Positions 43,843 through 52,066 of a DNA stretch of 64,000 nucleotides are shown here, in pieces. How positions within the stretch are numbered: position 1 is the stretch's first letter; each line of letters opens with the position of its first letter. The stretch comes from Chromatiaceae bacterium. Lineage in GTDB: Bacteria; Pseudomonadota; Gammaproteobacteria; Chromatiales; Chromatiaceae. Position numbers and translations under genes: made by a program. The notes under the pieces were generated by a model that worked only from the letters and a program-made list of their open reading frames with translations, was not told the origin of the DNA and searched no databases. The stretch covers positions 744,001 to 808,000 of the forward strand of contig JACKMX010000004.1 of NCBI GenBank assembly GCA_024235175.1, in the 5' to 3' direction.

Positions 43843-46065
43843 CTAAACCTGCCTGTGCACCTCGATCACATCGGGAAGTTGGGAAATCTTCTCCAGAACC
43901 CGACTCAGTTGTCGCATGCTGCCAACCTCAATGGTAAATCGCATATTGGCCTGATCGGTCTTCCTGTTCGACTGAGTACTCACGCCAATCACATTGACCT
44001 CCTCGTTGGTAAGGATCGCAGAGATGTCGCGCAGCAGCCCCTTGCGGTCCCCCGCAACCACCCGAATATCGACCGGATAGATGGTTTCAGGCGGCTGTTC
44101 TGCCCAGGAGACCTCCACCAGACGCGCCTGCTCCTTCTGGCGTAGATTTCTGAGTGTCCCGCAGTCGCTGCGGTGCACGCTCACCCCGCGCCCACGCGTA
44201 ATAAATCCGACGATTTCATCATTGGGCACCGGTTTACAGCAGCGCGCCATATGGGTCATAAGGTCATTGACGCCCTCCACCACCACATCGCCGCTTCCTT
44301 TGGCAGCAGTCTTTCTCTGAGGCCGCCGCAGCGGCAGTTCGTCAACTTCCGTTGCGGCCTTGGGAAGCCTGCGTTCGGCGCCCATGCCAGCCACCTGAAC
44401 CGGCGATATTTCACCCCTTCCGATCGCGGCCAGCAGATCATCGGGCTTTTTGAAATTAAGCCGGGCAGCCGCTTTCTCCAGATCCGGCTTGTGCACGCCA
44501 AGGCGCACCATCTCGCGCTCCAGCCCCGCCCTTCCGGTGTCCAGATTCTGTTCGTAATCCTGTTGCTTGAACCAGTGACGGATACGGTTGCGGGCCCGGC
44601 TGGTGTGAGTGTAACCCAGATGCGGACTGAGCCAGTCGCGACTCGGCGCACCCTCTTTGGCGGTCAGTATCTCAACCGATTTGCCGCTCTCCAGAGGCTG
44701 AGTCAGCGGAACTATGCGCCCGTCGACACGGGCGCCGCGGCAACGATGCCCGACATCTGTGTGAATGGCATAAGCGAAATCCACTGCAGTGGACCCCAGG
44801 GGAAGCTCGATCACATGTCCTTGAGGCGTCAGCACGTAGATATTCCGGGCCTCCAGCTCCGACTTAAGTGTCTCGACAAAATCTTCAGACACACTTGCAT
44901 CATCTTTGAGATCCAGCCAGTTGCGCATCAGCGAAATGCGACGCTCGAAATCGGCATCCTGTTTGCCTGCCTCTTTGTAACGCCAGTGGGCGGCCACACC
45001 AAGCTCCGCGTGATCATGCATCTCACGCGTGCGGATCTGAATCTCCACGGGCCGTTCGTCCGGTCCAATCACCGCCGTGTGTATGGAGCGATACAGATTG
45101 GCTTTAGGGGTTGCAATGTAGTCATCAAACTCACCGGGAATGTGACGCCAGGTGCCGTGAATGACACCCAAAACGGTGTAACACTCAGCCACCGTATCAA
45201 CCAGCACCCGCAACGCCCGCAGGTCGAATATCTGATCGAAATCCACACCTTTGCGCGTCATTTTCTTCCAAATGCTGTAGATATGCTTGGGACGCCCTGA
45301 AATATCAGCCTTGATGCCCAGTTTCGAGAACTCCTGTTTCAGCCGCTCAATGACTGCAACGATGAATGCTTCCCGGTCGGCACGTTTTCCGTCCAGTCTG
45401 CGGGCTATCTCCATGTACTCTTTGTTGTGCAGATAGCGCAGACAGAGATCTTCCAACTCCCATTTTATCTGCCATATGCCCAGTCTGTTGGCCAGTGGTG
45501 CATAGACATCTTCCGTCTCTTTCGCAACCAGACGCTGTACTTCGGGTGGCTGCCTTTTCAGGCCGCGCATTTCATATAGGCGTTCCGCCAACACGATCAA
45601 TACCACACGGATGTCGTCCGCGATGCTGAGCAGCATGCGGCGCAAATACTCGGTGTGCTTGGCCTGGGACTCCGGCTGCTTCTGGCTGTTGATCAAAGAC
45701 AAAGAACCGATGCGGGCCATATCATGCATCATGCGTCCGACTCCGGGGCCGAAACCGGTCTTTATTGACTCATGATCCAACTGCTTCCGTCCCAGCACAT
45801 TGTGCAGAATTGCCGCGATCAGCGTCTCCACGTCCAGCCCCAGGCGGAACAGAATATCGGCGACCGAAATCGCCCGTTTCAGCGTGGAGTCCGGGTCATG
45901 TTCCCCGGTGTCGTCCTGATGATGCCGCAGTCCGAGTTCACATGCTTTACCCAGCCGTGCAATCTCCTCCTGCGGACGCCCCTTGGCGACTGCCTGCAAC
46001 CAAGCCTGTATACCGGCTTCATCGATCGTTTCGTTAAGGGAAAAATGTGTAGTTACACTTACCAT
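43843..46065 (-). CDS. relA: (p)ppGpp synthetase RelA
   Basis: A 740-residue long RSH protein. The N-terminal HD-type domain is degenerate: ILHNVLG replaces the usual LHD, so hydrolysis is not expected. The synthetase domain (about 230-360) has RPKHIYSIWKKM and IFDLRALRVLV, followed by TGS (about 410-470, VLTPQGHVIELPLGSTAVDFAYAIHT), a helical/zinc-type region with CCKPVPNDEIVGFITRGRGVSVHR, and a C-terminal ACT domain. It makes (p)ppGpp on stalled ribosomes. It is preceded by an unusual hairpin element and not by rlmD as in E. coli. Confidence 0.95.
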   Translation of the reverse strand: MVSVTTHFSLNETIDEAGIQAWLQAVAKGRPQEEIARLGKACELGLRHHQDDTGEHDPDSTLKRAISVADILFRLGLDVETLIAAILHNVLGRKQLDHESIKTGFGPGVGRMMHDMARIGSLSLINSQKQPESQAKHTEYLRRMLLSIADDIRVVLIVLAERLYEMRGLKRQPPEVQRLVAKETEDVYAPLANRLGIWQIKWELEDLCLRYLHNKEYMEIARRLDGKRADREAFIVAVIERLKQEFSKLGIKADISGRPKHIYSIWKKMTRKGVDFDQIFDLRALRVLVDTVAECYTVLGVIHGTWRHIPGEFDDYIATPKANLYRSIHTAVIGPDERPVEIQIRTREMHDHAELGVAAHWRYKEAGKQDADFERRISLMRNWLDLKDDASVSEDFVETLKSELEARNIYVLTPQGHVIELPLGSTAVDFAYAIHTDVGHRCRGARVDGRIVPLTQPLESGKSVEILTAKEGAPSRDWLSPHLGYTHTSRARNRIRHWFKQQDYEQNLDTGRAGLEREMVRLGVHKPDLEKAAARLNFKKPDDLLAAIGRGEISPVQVAGMGAERRLPKAATEVDELPLRRPQRKTAAKGSGDVVVEGVNDLMTHMARCCKPVPNDEIVGFITRGRGVSVHRSDCGTLRNLRQKEQARLVEVSWAEQPPETIYPVDIRVVAGDRKGLLRDISAILTNEEVNVIGVSTQSNRKTDQANMRFTIEVGSMRQLSRVLEKISQLPDVIEVHRQV

Positions 46066-46156
46066 GGTCTATATGAAGCGAAACTGCACAGCCGGTTCCG
46101 CTCGCTGATGAAATGGGACACGAAGCGTTGGTCAGTAGCCTTTGGAGTCAGATCAA

Positions 46157-46421
46157 GTACTCCTTCAAGGTGATAATTGCGGATGCAGTGAGCTTGTCGG
46201 CGTTCAGGGCAAGGCACGCCTCGCAGGGAATGGCAGTTTCCCTTGCCAAGAGGCGTAACACCGCCATGAACGCTGACAAGCTCACCCAAAGGGCATCCCC
46301 ATGTGGCTCCCCAGCGGCGTTGCAGTACTTGCCAAGGAGACCCACCCTTGCCTGCGTACTGCGCCTTGCTGGAAAACCACATGGGGATGCTGAACCCGTA
46401 ATTATCACCTTGATGGAGTAC
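46157..46421. repeat. 265-bp structured inverted-repeat element (MITE-like)
   Basis: Outer arms 46157-46182 and 46396-46421 are inverted repeats matching at 24 of 26 positions (GTACTCCTTCAAGGTGATAA...). Inside are two further long hairpins: 46188-46205 with 46268-46285 (17 of 18 pairs, GTGAGCTTGTCGGCGTTC) and 46293-46306 with 46377-46390 (14 of 14, GCATCCCCATGTGG). It fills the relA-tolC gap and no gene is visible. The right arm enters the tolC coding region and supplies its stop. It may be a non-autonomous transposable element or a structured RNA. Confidence 0.75.
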
Positions 46422-47832
46422 TCGGAGCGAACTCATGGAGCCGGGCGCGCTGCGCCCTGATCTCCGCGTCCAGTGCGCTTTCCGTCGCAATCCCGCTGAA
46501 CTGTTCATCGATTGCCGCTCTGTCCGTGTCGCCTGAGGGTCCCGATACCCCGAGCGTCTCCATCAGCGCACCCATTGCCGCCAGAATACGGTACTGGGCG
46601 AAAAGGTGATCATGCAGGGTCGTCTGGTAACTGCGTCTGGCCTGAAACACCTCATTTTCCGTATTGAGCAGATCCAGCAGCGTACGCTGTCCCAGTCTGA
46701 ACTGCTCTGCGTAGGCATCCCGGGTATACTCGGTGGCAGAAATATGCCGACGCAGATAGTCGAGTTGATCCCCGGTTATTTTATAGGCTGACCATGAGAG
46801 CCGCATGCTCTCCACCACCTGGCGTCTGGTGCGGTTGCGCACATCCTTCGCTTGATTGATCAGCTCTTCCGTCTGGCGGACGCGTGCCTGATCCCTGCCA
46901 CCCGAATAGAGGTTGTAGCGCATGCGGATCATCGCGGTGAGATCGTGATCGCGCCCTTCGACGCCATCCAGATCGTCGTTCCATGTACCACCTAGCTCGA
47001 GATTGAATTTGGGGTAGAAACCGTTGCGCGCAGCCTGACTCTGCGCCTTAGCCGCATCGACATCGGCATCCGCTGATTTCAGCGTAGGATGATTGTCCAG
47101 GCCCGTGCGAACGGCCGCATCCAGATTGTCGGGTAGCCCCGCAACCTTTTCCGCCGCCGGCGCCAGCTCTCTCGGCAGATCTCCGACCACTGAGAGGAAA
47201 CCTGACTCGGCATCCTGCAGATTGACCTGGTCTGAAAGCAGACTTGAAACCGCTGCGGCCCGTCTACCGGTCACCTGTTCAAGATCTGAACTGCGGCCTA
47301 CGCCTGCCCTGGTACGCAGGCTCACCTGATCCAGTATCCTGTCATGTACACTCAGGTTATCGGTGGAGAGCGCAACCAGGGTGCGGTTTAAAAGTACCTT
47401 GAGATAGGCATCTATAGCCTCCAATGCAACCTGCTGCCCGCTGCCCTGAATGGTATGTTGCTGTGCCCGGACTCTTGCATCCTGGCGTGTCACCTCACTG
47501 CTGACCGCATATCCATCGAACAGCATCTGGTCGACGACGATATTGGCCTCTTTTCTGGTCAGTTCGCGGTCATCATAACCCTGCGTTCTGGTGGCGTTGT
47601 TGTCCGACAGTTCATAGCCGATACCCGCGCTTACATCGACTTTTGGGTAGTAGCCCGAACGGGCCTGCTCCAACTCCTGCTGGCGGGATAGGTACTGACT
47701 GGTCTCAGCCAGAACCTCAGGATGAGTCTCCAGCGCACGCTGAACCGCTTCGGTTAGTGTGTAGGCTGCGCTCGGTCCCGCAACGGTCAACATTGATACA
47801 AGCAGGCTAACGGTTTTAACCTTTTTCGACAT
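46405..47832 (-). CDS. TolC-family outer-membrane channel protein
   Basis: A 475-residue TolC-type protein with a signal peptide (MSKKVKTVSLLVSMLTVAGPSAA) and two internally related halves of long helices and beta strands (e.g. QARSGYYPKVDVSAGIGYELSDN and AARNGFYPKFNLELGGTWNDD). It would form the trimeric outer-membrane duct of the type I secretion system encoded upstream. ATG 47832 is chosen with GGAG eight bases before it. The last residues (HEFAPSTPSR) are encoded within the right arm of the 265-bp element, so the natural C terminus was probably replaced; this tail is normally dispensable. Confidence 0.92.
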   Translation of the reverse strand: MSKKVKTVSLLVSMLTVAGPSAAYTLTEAVQRALETHPEVLAETSQYLSRQQELEQARSGYYPKVDVSAGIGYELSDNNATRTQGYDDRELTRKEANIVVDQMLFDGYAVSSEVTRQDARVRAQQHTIQGSGQQVALEAIDAYLKVLLNRTLVALSTDNLSVHDRILDQVSLRTRAGVGRSSDLEQVTGRRAAAVSSLLSDQVNLQDAESGFLSVVGDLPRELAPAAEKVAGLPDNLDAAVRTGLDNHPTLKSADADVDAAKAQSQAARNGFYPKFNLELGGTWNDDLDGVEGRDHDLTAMIRMRYNLYSGGRDQARVRQTEELINQAKDVRNRTRRQVVESMRLSWSAYKITGDQLDYLRRHISATEYTRDAYAEQFRLGQRTLLDLLNTENEVFQARRSYQTTLHDHLFAQYRILAAMGALMETLGVSGPSGDTDRAAIDEQFSGIATESALDAEIRAQRARLHEFAPSTPSR

Positions 47833-48046
47833 ATCCAAAACTCCGGGAGAGAATTACTCGATCAGCAGGCGGCTGCGTCTCCTGTTCACTGATGCCACCC
47901 TGGCTCGACTCTCTACCGGAATTCCAGGCGGCGGCGCCGATGCGGATACTACCATTTATTCAATGGAAACAACATTGTCGGATCGAATACAAAAGAAAAA
48001 ACTCGCAAGCCAGCCCGATCGGGCTGGTTTTGACAAGGCACTCCGT

Positions 48047-49918
48047 TCAGACTATCAGATCGAGTGCGGGGCCTGCATCCACCAGCAGCGTAATGGTGGT
48101 TCCACTCGAAATTCCATCCAGATGGGCGATTGCGTCGGCGGAGAAATTGCCATTGCCGGAAACATCGAGCCGCAGATCGCCGTTGCTGTCGACCTGCACA
48201 TGGGAGCCCAGATTGGCCGGGGTTATGCTGATTCCGGAGAGCAGGTCGGAAATATCGAGCACATCCTCACCCTGCTGATAGTCCAAAACCGTGTCGCTGC
48301 CGCTCTCTCCGGTCTTGAAAATGTAGATGTCGCTACCGGAACCGCCGTTGAGTATGTCGCTGCCGGAACCACCACTGAGCAGATCATTGCCGTCTCCACC
48401 CAGCAGCGTGTCGTTGCCACCCTCCCCCTGCAACAGGGAACCCGCACCATCCCGGCCCACCAGAATCTCATTGGCGGAGGTTCCGGTAAGGGTGGCGCTG
48501 TCGGCCAGTCTTATGGTTGCTGTGGCGCTGTCACTGCCAGATATGCCATCTTCGATGGTGTAATCGAACGCGCTGTCGTCGAATTGGGGATTCTCGATCG
48601 AGATCCAGAGCTTGTAATCGCCGTTATCCGAAAAGATCCCGACCGGTGAGTTGTTCCAGGCCGATGCCTTTATGTAGTAGGTACCATCCTGCTGTACCGT
48701 GTACTCCAGATAAGAGTCAAGGGAGTTGCCATGGTAGCCGCTCCGGACCGATCCGGCACCACCGGAATTTTGCGTATCCGCAAGCGCATCATCGTTCTGT
48801 GCCAACCTGATGGTGCCGCTGCTGTCGTACAGTTCGAGGAACATATCCACATCATTGTCATCTGTCCCCACATCCCGATCGCCGTCGTCTCCCTCATCGA
48901 TATCCAGAATGATGGTCTCACCGGCCCGGAGTTCCACCTTGATCCAATCCTGGTCACGGGTTACACCCCCACCCTGCTGCTGGGGAGTATCTATGATGCT
49001 CGCCTGAAACAGTGCGCTGTTCAAGGTACCATCCTGATACTTGATGGAACTCATATCGGCGGCACCCGGTTTCCCAAAATCACTGCGCAGAAACTCCACC
49101 GCGGACTGCGGCGTGTTGTTGTTACTGGTGCTGCTTTCGGCGGCTTCACTCTTTTTTGCCGCACTGGAACCAAACACGCCATCCGGCACAAACGCCACGT
49201 TGTCGGCACTCCAGGTGACGCTGCCCAACTGAGGATTGTGAGCCGAAATCAGACTCAGCGGATCCCCATCCGGATCGCTGTCGTTCCTCATCAGCGCAGT
49301 TGCCGGAATGGAGATGGTGGAGCCATCGACAATATTGGAGAGCACCAGGTCATTCACCGCGACCGGCGGATCATTTACAACGATCGGTGACGTATCGGTC
49401 TGCTGTGCGGTAAACCCAGCCTGACGCGGCAGCGTCGGGGTGTTCGACAGGACCAGACCTTCCGTCTCAAAACCGCTCTCCGGTGTGACCTGCAATCCGG
49501 TTCGTTCGATGATCGGTGGCGGATTTACCTCGGAGGAGAGGTCTTCTCCGCCCCCACCACCGCCCGCTGCCGGCGCGCCGAGTATCGCTGCCGGATCAGC
49601 ACCGGCCAGAATCGCCCGCTGCGCTGCCTCGACAGCGCTGACTAGCTCTGCCCTGTCCACCTCGGCGGGTCCGTATAGATCACTGTCGAGCACGGCCTCC
49701 GAGTTGCGTCCGAGATCAACCCGCCCGCCGTTGCTGAATTCGATGGAGATTCCGCTGAGATCGGCCGTGACGATCAGTTCGTTGGCGAATACCCGGTCTC
49801 CCAGGTGAAGAATACGCTCGGCGCCATTGCCGGCGACGGCCTTGACTGTACCGAAAATCGCGCTGACGATACCGACCGCACCGGCGCCAGCTTCAAGCGG
49901 GGAAATTTTTGCTGCCAT
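48047..49918 (-). CDS. Small LapA-like RTX adhesin with retention module
   Basis: A 623-residue type I secretion substrate. The N-terminal ~120 residues form the retention module of LapA-like proteins (AVGIVSAIFGTVKAVAGNGAERILHLGDRVFANELIVT) and carry PAAG at residues 116-119, the type of dialanine site cut by LapG proteases. A Gly run and Ig/cadherin-like linker follow, then a prepeptidase-type domain (about 330-460). RTX calcium repeats (GGNDTLLGGDGNDLLSGGSGSD) occur at about 525-565, and a C-terminal secretion signal ends in DAGPALDLIV. Most LapA proteins are many times longer. It is in one operon with its ABC, HlyD and TolC components, with a LuxR regulator between. Confidence 0.88.
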   Translation of the reverse strand: MAAKISPLEAGAGAVGIVSAIFGTVKAVAGNGAERILHLGDRVFANELIVTADLSGISIEFSNGGRVDLGRNSEAVLDSDLYGPAEVDRAELVSAVEAAQRAILAGADPAAILGAPAAGGGGGGEDLSSEVNPPPIIERTGLQVTPESGFETEGLVLSNTPTLPRQAGFTAQQTDTSPIVVNDPPVAVNDLVLSNIVDGSTISIPATALMRNDSDPDGDPLSLISAHNPQLGSVTWSADNVAFVPDGVFGSSAAKKSEAAESSTSNNNTPQSAVEFLRSDFGKPGAADMSSIKYQDGTLNSALFQASIIDTPQQQGGGVTRDQDWIKVELRAGETIILDIDEGDDGDRDVGTDDNDVDMFLELYDSSGTIRLAQNDDALADTQNSGGAGSVRSGYHGNSLDSYLEYTVQQDGTYYIKASAWNNSPVGIFSDNGDYKLWISIENPQFDDSAFDYTIEDGISGSDSATATIRLADSATLTGTSANEILVGRDGAGSLLQGEGGNDTLLGGDGNDLLSGGSGSDILNGGSGSDIYIFKTGESGSDTVLDYQQGEDVLDISDLLSGISITPANLGSHVQVDSNGDLRLDVSGNGNFSADAIAHLDGISSGTTITLLVDAGPALDLIV

Positions 49919-49999
49919 GATCGCCTCTCATCAAACCGTACCAAAACCACCGGTTGTTGCCACATGTAGCGAGAGTTTGCCGCATCAAGTGGATTGTTT

Positions 50000-50686
50000 C
50001 TATTGTACTTTGGTACCAGTTGCCTTCATCTGGACAGTATCGTTGGGCCATGATCTTGCCAGCAGACCAAGCTGAAGACGGTCCCGTGTATCCGTTTTTC
50101 CAAAAATTGCGCTCATATGAGCTTTCACCGTCCTTTCGGTAATACCGAGAGCACGGGCCACTCCCTTATTGGAAGCACCATTCGCCACCAGCCGGGCCAC
50201 TTCCCGCTCGCGCAGGGTGAGTGAGGCGTAACTTGCTTTGGCTTTGGTTTCTGTTTCGATTTCGGTTGCCGGCACAATCTTTTCCCGGTTTCGCAGCAGA
50301 TGATCCACCAGACTGCGCCCCAGCCAGACCTCGCCCATTGCCACCAGTTCCACCGCCCTGTGCAGCAGAGCCGGCTGGATATACCGGTTGCTGTATCCAC
50401 GGCCACCGGCGCCGAGCAAGGCCAGGCCTTCGGCAGCTTCGGGACGTGCTGAGAAGAACATGAACGAGGTTTCCGGCCAGCGGCTGCACAACTCACCGGC
50501 GGCTCCCCCGGCATCTGCAATTCCGGGTGCCTCCAGATCGATAAGCGCGATACCGGGCGCAGCGTCTCCGCCGCGGCTGTCGATTTCCGCTGCGTCCCGG
50601 ATGCAGCAGACACTGTCCAGCGCCTCTATCCCTTCCAGCCAGCGGCGGGTAAGGTTTGGATCGGCGCAGCAGACCAGAATAGTCAC
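50000..50686 (-). CDS. LuxR-type regulator within the secretion operon
   Basis: A 228-residue regulator with an N-terminal receiver-like domain (TILVCCADPNLTRRWLEGI) and a C-terminal LuxR/GerE helix-turn-helix (SLTLREREVARLVANGASNKGVARALGITERTVKAHMSAIFGK, about 155-205). The receiver has DLEAPG in the phospho-acceptor region, but the acidic pocket near the N terminus is weak, so it may be phosphorylation-independent. No sensor kinase is adjacent. It lies 6 bases after the HlyD-like gene and 81 before the adhesin, so it likely regulates this operon. Confidence 0.88.
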   Translation of the reverse strand: MTILVCCADPNLTRRWLEGIEALDSVCCIRDAAEIDSRGGDAAPGIALIDLEAPGIADAGGAAGELCSRWPETSFMFFSARPEAAEGLALLGAGGRGYSNRYIQPALLHRAVELVAMGEVWLGRSLVDHLLRNREKIVPATEIETETKAKASYASLTLREREVARLVANGASNKGVARALGITERTVKAHMSAIFGKTDTRDRLQLGLLARSWPNDTVQMKATGTKVQ

Positions 50687-50692
50687 TGTTTT

Positions 50693-52066
50693 CTACCTTT
50701 CGCGCATGGCCCTTTCCCTGGCCCTGAACACCGGCTTGAGAAGATAGTCCATCACCGTCTTTTTACCGGTGATGATATCCACCTCGGCCAGCATACCGGA
50801 GATAGTCTGCAAACTTCCGTCATTCTCCCCGAGGTGATTTTTTTTTGTCCTGACCCGCACCAGGTAGTAGCTTTCATCATCTGCTTTCTGCTGAATCGTA
50901 TCGGCGCTGATATGCTCGAGTTCTCCCTCCAGGCCCCCATATATTGCGAAATCATACGCGGTGAGCTTGACAATGGCCCGCTGCCCGGGATGCAGAAAGG
51001 CAATATCTTTCGGTCGGATTCGCGCCTCAACCAGCAGAAAATCCTCCAGCGGGACTATCTCCATCAGTCGCATGCCGGGCTGAATCACGCCGCCTATGGT
51101 GTTAACCAGGATCTGCTTGACCGTGCCCCTGACCGGCGAGCGCACCACTGTCCGTTCAACCCTGTCCTCCAGCGCAACCTTGCTTTCGGAGAGGCGCGAG
51201 AGCTCGGCATTGATATCGTTCAACTGCGCATGCGCTTCGTTGCGAAACTGCAGATCCACCTCAGCGATGCGCTTCTCCGCCTCCGCCAACCTGGATCTGG
51301 CTCGGGGGATGGCAAGCCGGGTGCTCTCCTGCTCCCCGGCCAGCTCATTCACCTGGCGCTCCAGCCGCAACACCTCAACTTCGGAGATGGCGCCTGTGGC
51401 AACCAGTGGACGGGTCATATTCAACTCCCTGCGCGAAAGCGCAAGGCTTTTGGCTGCCCGCTGCTGCTTGGATTCCAGCTCCCTAATCTCATGTTCGATC
51501 TGGTTTTTACGATCGACCTGAATATTCCTGTTGGTCTTCAGCTCGTCTTGCCGGTTTTGGTAGAGCAGCAACTCCTGCGCCACCAGCTCCGGATAATCAG
51601 TGCGCAAAGACTCAGGCGCCGCGAAAGCCTCGCCGGAAGATTCGGCCTGGAGCCTGACCGCTTTTGCGCGCAGCGAGATCGTCTGCTGCTGGGATTCGCG
51701 CAGCGAAGAGGAGAAGCCGGTATCATCGATCTGCAGCAGCGGCTGGCCCTTCTCGACCAGATCCCCCTCTTCCACCATCAATGCGCTGAGGATACCGCCC
51801 TCGAGGTTCTGCACCTCCTGAATGTGGCGCGAGGGGATCACCTGTCCGCTTCCGGTGGTCACTTCGTCGAGTTCGGCCCAGCTTGCCCAGCCGATGGCTG
51901 CGCAGACAAAAAACAGAGTCAGCCAGAGTATCAATCGTCCACCGCGTGGAGTCTGCAGCAACAGTGCCGCACGGGCGTCGGAGAGATAGTCAGCGTCTTC
52001 CCGAACCGCTAATCGCGCCTGCGTCTGCAGCGCAACTGCCGCGACTGAATCACTGCCCTGTTTCAT
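50693..52066 (-). CDS. HlyD-family type I secretion adaptor
   Basis: A 457-residue membrane-fusion protein. A cytoplasmic N terminus precedes one transmembrane helix near residues 40-60 (LILWLTLFFVCAAIGWASW). Lipoyl-like half motifs (GQVIPSRHIQEVQNLEGGILSALMVEEGDLVEKGQPLLQID) flank a long periplasmic coiled coil (about 115-300), and the HlyD C-terminal signature includes VRSPVRGTVKQILVNTIGGVIQPGM. It would bridge the ABC transporter to TolC. Its start overlaps the ABC gene stop by 4 bases. Confidence 0.95.
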   Translation of the reverse strand: MKQGSDSVAAVALQTQARLAVREDADYLSDARAALLLQTPRGGRLILWLTLFFVCAAIGWASWAELDEVTTGSGQVIPSRHIQEVQNLEGGILSALMVEEGDLVEKGQPLLQIDDTGFSSSLRESQQQTISLRAKAVRLQAESSGEAFAAPESLRTDYPELVAQELLLYQNRQDELKTNRNIQVDRKNQIEHEIRELESKQQRAAKSLALSRRELNMTRPLVATGAISEVEVLRLERQVNELAGEQESTRLAIPRARSRLAEAEKRIAEVDLQFRNEAHAQLNDINAELSRLSESKVALEDRVERTVVRSPVRGTVKQILVNTIGGVIQPGMRLMEIVPLEDFLLVEARIRPKDIAFLHPGQRAIVKLTAYDFAIYGGLEGELEHISADTIQQKADDESYYLVRVRTKKNHLGENDGSLQTISGMLAEVDIITGKKTVMDYLLKPVFRARERAMRER

